Assembly: GCA_022844125.1 (NCBI GenBank) | Contig: JALHMI010000009.1 | Coordinates: forward strand, 285,111 to 349,110 | Source of the DNA: Pirellulales bacterium | GTDB lineage: Bacteria > Planctomycetota > Planctomycetia > Pirellulales > PALSA-1355 | DNA: 64,000 nucleotides | Direction of reading: 5' to 3' | Shown: piece after piece, positions 54,923 to 62,692 of the stretch | How positions within the stretch are numbered: position 1 is the first letter of the stretch | How the letters are laid out: every line of letters begins with the position of its first letter | Translations under genes and position numbers: made by a program | The notes under the pieces: model-generated | Database searches by the model: none | What the model was told of the DNA's origin: nothing | Seen by the model: only the letters and a program-made list of their open reading frames with translations

Positions 54923-56345
54923 ATGCCAAACTCCTCTTCTGAAACAGATGCCAAGGAGACTCCGACAAGTTTCCTTTCGGCGGCTGGAATTATCCTGCCA
55001 ATTGCATCTGTCGCGTAACGCCAGCAAAAGCCCGCAGATTGAGTTCTCTGCGAGAACCTCCTTTCTCGTCACGCCCATCCGGGGCGGCCGAACTGTATTC
55101 CAAGTTCGACCGCCCCAATTTATGGGCGTACCGTCTGAAGAAACCTGTGGTGGCAGTCGTCGTGCTGAAAGCACACCTCGACTGTCCACCGCCAATTGCT
55201 GCCACAGGACGCTTCTTCTCCCGAAGAAGCCTCGTGAGGCCGCTATACCTCCGACCACGGAAAACAGCAGCCGCAGGCTGTCCGCATTGGACCCCTGAAG
55301 CTGCTCGATCTTTTGTCTGGCACAATGCCAGTCAGCCCTTTCGTCGTCGCTTGTGTGCCCGGCACCACCCGTATGCACGCGAGCGGGCTTCGACTGCCTT
55401 GCCGAAGACACCGTCCGAAGTAACCGAGGCTCCCGCCTCGACTACGTTCGGCTTTCTACTCAGGCCCCACTCCCTCACTACGGCGTTTCAATCACCTGGC
55501 TGATCATGGCCAGGCACCGGGAACCACCCCGGCAGCCGCAGCGATTCCTGCGTTAGTCATAGCCTTCGATTCTCAAGTCACGTGGCTATCGGGTGTTATC
55601 CCGAAGGCTTTTAGCTCTATGGCCGGGCTTCCGCCACGGCATAGTTTCCGCAGTCAGGCGACTGCGATTTCAGGGGGTAGAACACAGAAGCTCCTCCCTT
55701 ACCCATGAGCTAAGGCTCTTCGCCGTCGGTCGTTCCCTATCGGGAACCGGCCGACTTATTCGGCTACGTCTCTTGAGATTCTGACCGGTAAGCCCTCGCG
55801 GGCCTTTCATGGTTGAGCTATTCACCGTGGGCTTTTTCGACCCATCGCCGGACGTGATCAAACGTCCGATCTTGCCTGTCACCAGGCAAAAGCTCCCCAC
55901 ACCGGCGCACGTTGAACGAACCTTTTTAAGGTCACGAACCCCGTGGGCGGATTTGCGGTTTCAGAAAACCGCTCACCAGCTTTGAAACATGACGGCTCCA
56001 ACGAGAACACCCATTGGAGTATTTCCGCATCGCCCTCATTCCGAGAACAATGTCATTGGATAGAACGCTCGGATTACTCTCACTGCGATACAAAGGCAGT
56101 AAGGATTACTCGAACGAGCCTCCATCGAGCACGGACAAGCGACTCTCATCGCATCCGGCTCTACCGGCGAAACGTATGACAGGCGGTTAACCCTGTCCCC
56201 TTAGCGAGCTGGTAGGCTCGTTTACCGGGTACGTTTCCCAAACAGAAGATCCCAAGTCAAAGCGTTTGCATCGTTGACGATCGCGCAGGACCTATCCACC
56301 GTCCCGCACGGGGCGAATCTATCGCAGTTCGCGAGACTAAAAAAT
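54896..56345 (-). ncRNA. Candidate giant ornate structured RNA of about 1.4 kb
   Basis: No convincing gene lies here on either strand, yet perfect hairpins follow one another almost without gap. Examples: 13 bp at 55081-55116 enclosed by an 8-bp stem (55071-55078 with 55122-55129); 8 bp at 55211-55230; 6 bp at 55425-55440; 8 bp joining 55561-55568 and 55602-55609; 7 bp at 55649-55666; 6 bp plus an outer stem at 55725-55755; 7 bp at 55872-55889; 7 bp at 55955-55972. A junction is formed by AACGTA (56171-56176) with TACGTT (56230-56235), enclosing two more stems. On the minus strand five loops are GNRA (GGGA, GGGA, GCGA, GTGA, GAGA); on the plus strand none is. This and the terminator fix the strand. 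The 5' limit near 56345 is approximate. Confidence 0.7.
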
Positions 56346-56384
56346 GTTCGCCGGAAAACAGAAGGTGTTTTTAGCGACTGAGGT

Positions 56385-57788
56385 TTACGATGCCTGCTTC
56401 AGGACTGGATCTGACGCAAGAATCCGATCCAGTTCTCGTTCGATAATCGTGTCTCGATAACCCGAGGTCAGAATGTCCGAGCCAGATTCGAGCGCCCGCT
56501 CCCAGCCGGCTCGGACGAATGGTTCCGCATTCTCAAAGGCGTTCTTCTCAATCGCAACCTTCTCGGCGTCGGACACGTTCTCCCAGTAAGCGCGTCGCGC
56601 TTCTTGAATCTTGTCCACCACTGGCGGTACGGTCTCACGAGACTTCGAAGTCTCAATCGCCTTGGGTTTCAGGTTTGGAACGGCGACCGAATAACCAGTC
56701 CGAATTGCATTTACGAGATACCCGCCAGGATTTTTGATTGCGGACCGTTTCTCTTTCACCGAATGGTCAAAAGCCAGGATCTGCTTCTCGATTTCATTCG
56801 ATGAGAATTGGGAGGTAATCTCCTGAGCGACAGAACGCGTCACACCGCGCTCGACAAGCTTTGCCGCCAAAGTGCTTAATTCCTTCTCGACACTCACTCC
56901 GATCTGCTTTTCCACCTTCTCAGCGATCACGTTCCAGGCTCCCGGTCCCCGCTTGACGAACCGCTCGTCCCGAGACATGGGCTTAATGAAATTGATTCGT
57001 TCCAGCTCCCGAAAGGCTGGCTCGAGTTTTCGCTTGAGCTGCCCGGTATCGTAGCTTCGGCTCAGCCCCAAGTGCTCGCAGGCAAATATGCGCAGGTCGA
57101 ACTCAAGGCGTCGTTTGTAATAGAACCGCTTGTCCAAGAATCTATAGGCTTGTCGCGCCGCAGCTCCGTCTAGCTGAAAGTAGACTTCGAGATTCAGCTT
57201 CTTAATGTAGTTCGCCGCAAAGCTCGCAAAGATTGTTCCGTTCCATGTGAAGGAGGAAGTAGGCGGCTCCCCAGCTCCAACAGATTCCCGCCCACGCAAA
57301 TCCACCGACTCCAAAATATGGAACGTGCGATTGCGCCAACTCTTCCCCTTCAGGTCCCACCAAGCGCGATTGTAAAAAAGAGTCACGCTGGCAAGCACGT
57401 TTAGCGAATGTTCGAGCCGTCGATACGACTTGCCGCCATCGTCCCAGTTCAAAAACTTCACCAGCTCGTAGCGGGTGAAGTAAACTGTGGGCTCGCGAAA
57501 AGCGGTCCGGCACTTGGTCAAGTGGATGAGAGCAAGCAGCACATCGTTATCTCGGGCCGTCGGCACACCGAACTGATCAGAGCCAGAGATCGTGAGTTTC
57601 CGACTGACTTTCTGTTTTGCCCCTTCGTCCCAAATCTGGTCTTCAAACGAAAGGGTCTTCTGTCCCTGCGGTACTCGATTCGCGATCGCTGCCAGTGGAA
57701 ACTCCGCCAGGTTTAGCTCGTCCCGACCATCGGTCAAATCAAAGTTCCACAGCGGCTTCCACGTCTCTTCCCTTACCTGCTCTTCCAT
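56385..57788 (-). CDS. repA: Plasmid replication initiator (RepA/RPA family)
   Basis: About 467 residues starting at ATG 57788 behind GGGAAAGGGG. The N-terminal half resembles replication initiator protein A of iteron plasmids in planctomycetes and proteobacteria: FEDQIWDEGAKQKVSRKLTI, TARDNDVLLALIHL, GGKSYRRLEHSLNVLASV, YKRRLEFDLRIFACEHLGL (winged-helix parts). The C-terminal part is helical. It reads away from an iteron array 130 bases upstream, as expected for a self-regulated Rep gene. Confidence 0.85.
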   Translation of the reverse strand: MEEQVREETWKPLWNFDLTDGRDELNLAEFPLAAIANRVPQGQKTLSFEDQIWDEGAKQKVSRKLTISGSDQFGVPTARDNDVLLALIHLTKCRTAFREPTVYFTRYELVKFLNWDDGGKSYRRLEHSLNVLASVTLFYNRAWWDLKGKSWRNRTFHILESVDLRGRESVGAGEPPTSSFTWNGTIFASFAANYIKKLNLEVYFQLDGAAARQAYRFLDKRFYYKRRLEFDLRIFACEHLGLSRSYDTGQLKRKLEPAFRELERINFIKPMSRDERFVKRGPGAWNVIAEKVEKQIGVSVEKELSTLAAKLVERGVTRSVAQEITSQFSSNEIEKQILAFDHSVKEKRSAIKNPGGYLVNAIRTGYSVAVPNLKPKAIETSKSRETVPPVVDKIQEARRAYWENVSDAEKVAIEKNAFENAEPFVRAGWERALESGSDILTSGYRDTIIERELDRILASDPVLKQAS

Positions 57789-57915
57789 CCCCTTTCCCGC
57801 TTCATAAAGAAAACACCACCAGCCTGGTCCGTGTTGTTGATCTTTTCTTGAAGTTAATAACAAGAGTTACCTCCTGCTAACCTCTCGATCCAGCTCGCGA
57901 ATTGTCGCGATTTCC

Positions 57916-58093
57916 TGCCTCAGTTCCCGGTACTTTGCAGCATTTCCTGCCTCAAGTCCCGGTAAACTCCTGCCTCATCTCCCGGTACTTAGCTGCTTCA
58001 AAGCCCGGTAGATGTGCCTCAAATCCCGGTACCTCGCGACAAGCGAAAGTGAACTCACGAACCTGATTGGAAAATCTGCCTCAGTTCCCGGTA
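57916..58093. repeat. Six iterons, replication origin (oriV)
   Basis: The 17-bp unit TGCCTCAnnTCCCGGTA occurs at 57916-57932, 57948-57964, 57971-57987, 57994-58010 (one mismatch in each half), 58015-58031 and 58077-58093. Spacing is 32, 23, 23, 21 and 62 bases. All are in the same direction. Located directly upstream of repA, these are binding sites for the initiator and define an iteron-type origin. Confidence 0.88.
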
Positions 58094-58623
58094 GCGCTAT
58101 CGCTCCGAGAAATGAGGCCGCTGAACGCTGGATACAAAAAGTCTGTTGACAGGAACAAAGAGGCGGGAATAGAGTCCGAGTGTCACCCAGGAAACATTTC
58201 CTGCCCGCTCCTACCAGGCGTGCAGCTCGCAAAGAAGCCGACTTACCAGGTCGGTTTTTTTGCGTCTTCAATCAAGTCTTCACCGGATCCAACGTTGCCA
58301 GAAGGCGAACGGAAGCCCCGGAATTTTAACCGTCTTGAAGTTACCTCTCCCGATCGCGATCTGACAAGGAACTTTTTGCGACCGCTCGCAGCTTGCCGGA
58401 ACAACGGCCCCGCCATTTTTGCCCTGTTGCTTGTAAACATGTTTGCATGTCAGCAACCTGTAGGGCTGGCCAGATGGCACACCTGCAAACCTACATGCGG
58501 ACCTGCAAGTAAGACCGTCTGTCCGATAGTCTGTATGCACGCCAGCCAGCGAGCATGCACGCATGCCCGTTTGCATAAATACTATCTTGTCAGAAAGTCT
58601 GCCTGCGGGCTAACGTCTGACGC
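58094..58623. other. Region between origin and parA, candidate partition site
   Basis: About 530 bases without a supported gene. The last 100 bases before parA carry the pentamer GTCTG four times (about 58519, 58530, 58590 and 58613), and short CATGC/GCATG palindromes around 58550-58570. Such repeats upstream of a parA gene often form the centromere or the operator bound by the partner protein. Confidence 0.45.
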
Positions 58624-59310
58624 ATGATGATTGTATTTGCGAACACGAAGGGCGGAGTGGGGAAATCGACGCTCGCCGTTCACCTTGCCGTCTGGCTTTT
58701 TGACCGGGGGGCGAAAGTCGCTCTTCTGGACGTTGACCGGCAGCTCTCGGCAAGTCAGTGGGTCGCCGAAGTTGAGCCCCAAATTACGGCTCGCACCGCA
58801 GCCACTCCGGAAGACGTGCTCTCAGAAGCTCAAAATCTCGCTCAGTCGCACGATTTTGTGATTGCCGATGGTCCGGGCGGTCTGAACGATTCGAGTCGCA
58901 CACTTCTGATTCTCGCCGATTTGGCGATCTTTCCAATCTCTCCCTCGATTCTCGATTTGCGGTCGGTCGCCGAAGCAACGCAAGCTCTGAAATATGCCCA
59001 GTCGATCAACGGCGGGAAAGTCGAGGGACGACTCGTCTTAAACCGAATGCGGACCCGCGACAAAATCTCTCGCGAGATGGCCGAAGCGGCTCCGAGTCTC
59101 GGACTCCACGTCACAAAATCACACATTCGAGACCTGCAACCGTACCGCGACGCAGCCCAACAGGGCACTGTCGTGACACGGATGGGCTACAAGGCAAAGG
59201 AAGCCGCAGCCGAACTGACGCAGCTTTTCGTGGAACTGATGACAGACAAACTGGCTTTCCTCGACCAAGAGGACGGCCACAAAACGGAAAAGGTAGCAGC
59301 TAATGAGTGA
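58624..59310 (+). CDS. parA: ParA-family partition ATPase
   Basis: A 228-residue Walker-type ATPase with the deviant Walker A KGGVGKST at residues 9-16 (NTKGGVGKSTLAVHLA), LLDVDRQ and a Walker B VIADGPGG. It lacks an N-terminal HTH, so it is the short type that pairs with a small DNA-binding protein. It would segregate plasmid copies. The next gene overlaps its stop by eight bases. Confidence 0.9.
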   Translation: MMIVFANTKGGVGKSTLAVHLAVWLFDRGAKVALLDVDRQLSASQWVAEVEPQITARTAATPEDVLSEAQNLAQSHDFVIADGPGGLNDSSRTLLILADLAIFPISPSILDLRSVAEATQALKYAQSINGGKVEGRLVLNRMRTRDKISREMAEAAPSLGLHVTKSHIRDLQPYRDAAQQGTVVTRMGYKAKEAAAELTQLFVELMTDKLAFLDQEDGHKTEKVAANE

Positions 59311-59731
59311 GCGAAGGTCGATGGGAAGCGCACTTAAGATGACGCCAGAAGTCAGCACACTTGGACCAGAAGCCCTGGCCTTCATTAAGAGTGGCGTTCC
59401 CGCGAAAGATGCGAAGCCGGTCGTCAATGCCGTAAAAGAGCTGGCACGGGCAAAAGAAGTATCCGCACCAACTGAAACGCCTCCGCCAGAGCAGCCTGTC
59501 GAAGCGAGAGAGGTAAAGCCCAAGCGAGCAGTCAAGCCGCAGGCCGCCCCTCAATATCTGAACCACCGAATTACCATCTCGGTTACGACGCGACTTGAGC
59601 AACGGACCGCCGACGCACTACGCCGTGCCCACCTGGAACAAAAACTAAGGAATGTTCGCCCGGCAACGCAGCAGGAAATAATCGAACTGGCTGTGCAGGC
59701 GTGGTTGAAGGAAAACGGCTTTCTCGAATAG
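59303..59731 (+). CDS. Small ParB-like (centromere-binding) partner protein
   Basis: A 142-residue protein overlapping parA. A flexible Pro-rich N-terminal half is followed by a C-terminal ribbon-helix-helix-like region (YLNHRITISVTTRLEQRTADA, QQEIIELAVQAWL). This architecture fits the small partner proteins of short ParA ATPases. No family name assigned. The next 260 bases hold only a poor frame. Confidence 0.65.
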   Translation: MSERRSMGSALKMTPEVSTLGPEALAFIKSGVPAKDAKPVVNAVKELARAKEVSAPTETPPPEQPVEAREVKPKRAVKPQAAPQYLNHRITISVTTRLEQRTADALRRAHLEQKLRNVRPATQQEIIELAVQAWLKENGFLE

Positions 59732-59992
59732 CCCTCCGCATATCTCTTTACTTCGCAGTCAGCGAGACATCATTCGCGTCGCAAGGCTTTGATGCGCCTC
59801 GATCACTGACACATTCTTCCTCTTCGTTTGTAATCCAGCCAACTCAGCCTGGAGTTTAGCCGCATTCTGCGCCGATTGTCGCGCACCACACGTACGACAA
59901 AGATTGTTGTACGCATCTCGATCTTTTTTTTGAGTAGCACATTCGACGCTGGCATCATGAACGCACCTTTTGTTGTTGAGGAGGTCCTCGCC

Positions 59993-60343
59993 ATGAGCGA
60001 ATTGAAGCAAGATCTGAAACCTGAATCCAAGAAGAAAATGGCGGCAGCCGAACCTGAGACTGCCGAACCCGTGCACACTGTGCGAGAGGGCGCCGTGGCG
60101 GCCTCGATCTGGCAGCGTCAATCGCTGTCCGGCTACGCTTATTATGATTTTTCGCTTTCGCGCTCGTGGAAAAGCATGAGCAGCAGCAAGACGGGCTATT
60201 CGCGGAACTTCTTTTCGAGGAATCGCGAAGACGTGCTTCGGGTTGTCGCGAAAGCTTGCGACTGGATCGAGAAGCATGAACGCCAGGCCGAGGGACTGGA
60301 AGGTGGCATCGCAGGCGAGGGGAGCAATGGCACTCACGCCTGA
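59993..60343 (+). CDS. PC4-like small protein, paralogue 2
   Basis: A 116-residue protein starting at ATG 59993 behind GAGGAGG. After a charged N-terminal arm comes VREGAVAASIWQRQSLSGYA, a series of strands with SRSWKSM and a C-terminal helix DVLRVVAKACDWIEKH. The pattern is the same as in the proteins at 31726 and 61800. A possible single-strand DNA-binding role is inferred. Confidence 0.65.
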   Translation: MSELKQDLKPESKKKMAAAEPETAEPVHTVREGAVAASIWQRQSLSGYAYYDFSLSRSWKSMSSSKTGYSRNFFSRNREDVLRVVAKACDWIEKHERQAEGLEGGIAGEGSNGTHA

Positions 60344-60512
60344 ACGCCCAGCGTCAGCCGATGTTCCGCCGTTAGCCGACGAGACGCTTCCCAAAGTACC
60401 GCAAGTGCCCGTTGAAATGACGGAGGAACAGCAGCGGCTTTGGGAAGCTTACCGTGAGCAGCAACGCAAGCGCTCGTGCCCAGGTTGTGGCGACGACGGC
60501 AGCTTGTTCTAA
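60327..60512 (+). CDS. Small protein ending in CPGCGD
   Basis: A 61-residue protein starting at ATG 60327, overlapping the previous gene. Its C-terminal half (LWEAYREQQRKRSCPGCGDD) matches the tail of the zinc-ribbon protein at 30766-31155. It is likely a free version of the same domain. Confidence 0.6.
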   Translation: MALTPERPASADVPPLADETLPKVPQVPVEMTEEQQRLWEAYREQQRKRSCPGCGDDGSLF

Positions 60513-60699
60513 GAATTTCGTTCTTTGCAATGTCCTAGTGGGTAGAAGCCGATCCGCCGAGATCTCGTGCGAGCAGACGCAGAAGCGTCTCTTGCCTGAG
60601 AGACCGGTGGTGCAACAAAGGTTTCTTTTTGTTTTATCTGGAATAGCACGCTGCTATTCCGCTTCAACTGTAAACCCACAGCTGCAAGGACTTTTCAAA

Positions 60700-61731
60700 A
60701 TGGAAAAGCAAAACCTGACTCGTGCTTCGCACGAACTATTTCGCCGTAGTCCAGATGAGTCGTTTGAATCGCTGTCCGCCTTGTCCGACTATTGCCGCAC
60801 GAAACGTGAGCAATCGGTCGACGTTTGGCATGCACCGACCCAGGTGGTGCCGGAAATTCTTGATGGCACTCTTGGGCTTCGGCTCGGCTCCGATGGAGCC
60901 TTTCTGATGAATGACTGGAGCTTCTCACAGCTCTGTAAGTGCGCCGGAGTGGGCAAGGAGACGATCAACCGTCTTTCACCACAAACCGCGACTCGCGCGT
61001 TTTCGGAAACGTTGCCTGGCGGTAACAAGCCGCTCCAATTCTACCGACGCGACAAAGTCATTCGCTCCATTCATGGCACGGGGTACACACGGCTCCACGA
61101 CGCCGACCTCGTTTCGATGCTGCAAGAATTCGCAGTCGACTTTCAGCCGCCGCAAAAGGGCATGAACGGTGCGACTGGGCTTTATGCGGGAGAGCAGGAC
61201 CTTTTCTGCTTTCTGATTGATCCCAACGGTTGGGCTGAGATCGAAGGCGAGGCATTTGCTCCGGGGTTCTTTATCTGGAATTCGGAAGTGGGCAAGCGTT
61301 CGATCGGTATCGAGACGTTTTGGTTTCAGGCAGTCTGCCAGAACCACATCGTTTGGGATGCCACGGAAGTCGTCGAGTTCACTCGCAAGCATACCTCTAG
61401 CGTTCATTCGGCGTTGTCTGAAATGCGACGCATCATCGAAGGGCTAGTCGCCAAGCGTGATGAGCGCCGCGCTGGCTTCACTGATGTCATTGCGAAAGCA
61501 ATGCGAACGAAGCTGGGTGACGACGCGGAAGTGGTCTTAAAGACGCTTACCAAGAACGGCATTGGCCGGGGAGTCGCAAAACAGGCAATGGAGATCGCCC
61601 AGCAAGAGGGGCGCTTCACCATCTTTGCGTTAGTCGATGCACTGACGCGGCTGTCAGGCAATATGGTCAATGCCGGTGAACGCACCGACGCTGACGAAAA
61701 AGCCGGAGCATTGCTGGCCCTGGCCACGTAG
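60700..61731 (+). CDS. DUF932 plasmid/phage-associated protein
   Basis: A 343-residue protein starting at ATG 60700 behind CAAGGA. The region LQFYRRDKVIRSIHGTGYTR, IGIETFWFQAVCQNHIVW and the helical tail match the DUF932 family, common on plasmids and phages and of unknown function. About 190 bases upstream have no gene. Confidence 0.82.
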   Translation: MEKQNLTRASHELFRRSPDESFESLSALSDYCRTKREQSVDVWHAPTQVVPEILDGTLGLRLGSDGAFLMNDWSFSQLCKCAGVGKETINRLSPQTATRAFSETLPGGNKPLQFYRRDKVIRSIHGTGYTRLHDADLVSMLQEFAVDFQPPQKGMNGATGLYAGEQDLFCFLIDPNGWAEIEGEAFAPGFFIWNSEVGKRSIGIETFWFQAVCQNHIVWDATEVVEFTRKHTSSVHSALSEMRRIIEGLVAKRDERRAGFTDVIAKAMRTKLGDDAEVVLKTLTKNGIGRGVAKQAMEIAQQEGRFTIFALVDALTRLSGNMVNAGERTDADEKAGALLALAT

Positions 61732-61799
61732 TGTCCGGACCAAGGATCAGGTGTTGATGTTTCTTTCAATTCGTTTCTTTACTTGAAGGGAGCCATCTA

Positions 61800-62060
61800 A
61801 TGGCTAAGTCCTCAACCGAGCATGCGCGTCCTGTTCACGAAATTCGCTTGGGCCGCATCAAAGCAGCCATCTGGGAGAACGAAGTTCAGAACGGCGTCCG
61901 ACACAATGTGACGTTCCAGCGCATCTACAAAGAAGGCGATCAGTGGCGACAGAGCGAGAGCTTTGGACGCGACGATCTACCCCTCTTAATGAAGGTAGCT
62001 GATCGAGCCCACACCTGGATCTATGAGCAAGCTCAGGATTCACGTGAGCGCGCTGCTTAA
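61800..62060 (+). CDS. PC4-like small protein, paralogue 3
   Basis: An 86-residue protein with IRLGRIKAAIWENEVQNG, then FQRIYKEGDQWRQSESFGR and DDLPLLMKVADRAHTWIY. This is the best-conserved member of the family that also occurs at 31726 and 59993, and a type I recall as widespread in planctomycetes. Strands, a D-D-L turn and a final helix resemble the PC4 fold. Confidence 0.72.
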   Translation: MAKSSTEHARPVHEIRLGRIKAAIWENEVQNGVRHNVTFQRIYKEGDQWRQSESFGRDDLPLLMKVADRAHTWIYEQAQDSRERAA

Positions 62061-62139
62061 GTGTTACTGTCAGAAGAGAGAGAGGTTTAACCGAGTTTGC
62101 ACCACCGGGCCTCTCTTTCTTTTCTAGCCAACGAAGAGC

Positions 62140-62625
62140 ATGACCCAATATTCACCTACAGCAAAGGGCCGCACACGTCCTCTTGCAAAGCGTGCGATCA
62201 AGTCTAAGAGCGAAGTCGCACTTCCCTATCGATCCCGTGGACGGCTGCTTAGCAGGGGCGAGACTGCTTTTTACAATGCTCTAAAGCGAGCTATTGCCGG
62301 AGAGGCCCTGCTTGCCATCAAAGTTCGTGCAGCAGATCTTCTTACTTGCGGCCCCAAAGCTTGGGAGGGCGGATACGGTTTCATGATCGCGCGGCACCAC
62401 CTCGACTTCGTCTTGTGTGACCGCGAAAGCACGGCGATTATCGCAGCCATTGAGCTCGATGACCGTTCTCACGACCGCAGCGATCGGAAACGGCGAGACA
62501 AATTTCTCGATCGAGCATTTGCTTCCGCAGGACTTCAACTCATCCGCTTTGTGGCAGCGAGTCACTACGACCACAATGCAATAAGATCGAAGCTACGAAC
62601 CTTATTTGGAAGTGACATCGACTAG
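62140..62625 (+). CDS. DUF2726-like nuclease-fold protein
   Basis: A 161-residue protein with RGETAFYNALKRAI, HHLDFVLCDRES, IAAIELDDRSHDRSDRKRRD and AGLQLIRFV. The D and E-x-D/K pattern is that of the restriction-endonuclease-like DUF2726 family. Catalytic Glu to Lys spacing is unusual (IELDD), so activity is uncertain. It is the last gene of the element on this side. Confidence 0.78.
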   Translation: MTQYSPTAKGRTRPLAKRAIKSKSEVALPYRSRGRLLSRGETAFYNALKRAIAGEALLAIKVRAADLLTCGPKAWEGGYGFMIARHHLDFVLCDRESTAIIAAIELDDRSHDRSDRKRRDKFLDRAFASAGLQLIRFVAASHYDHNAIRSKLRTLFGSDID

Positions 62626-62692
62626 CTCAGATATGCAATGTGGTCGCCCACGCCAAATGCCTCGGACTCTGTGCCATAGGGCTGCCGATTGA

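Noticed and set aside
54920..55411. Minus-strand frame of 163 codons inside the giant RNA region
   Set aside because: Base pairing of perfect stems covers it and there is no start signal or protein-like pattern. The hairpins with GNRA loops explain the sequence better.
55039..55503. Plus-strand frame of 154 codons in the same region
   Set aside because: It lies on the strand opposite the terminator and GNRA loops, has no ribosome binding site and no recognisable features.
54896..56345. A normal group II intron with reverse transcriptase
   Set aside because: No reverse transcriptase, the domain-V-like hairpin lies near the 5' end of the RNA and no room exists upstream for domains I-IV.
57916..58093. 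CRISPR array
   Set aside because: Repeats are only 17 bp with 4-45 bp spacers, adjacent to repA and without cas genes, so they are iterons.
59759..60394. Minus-strand 211-codon frame opposite the second PC4-like gene
   Set aside because: It overlaps the better-supported PC4-like gene and has a low-complexity start; no motif.
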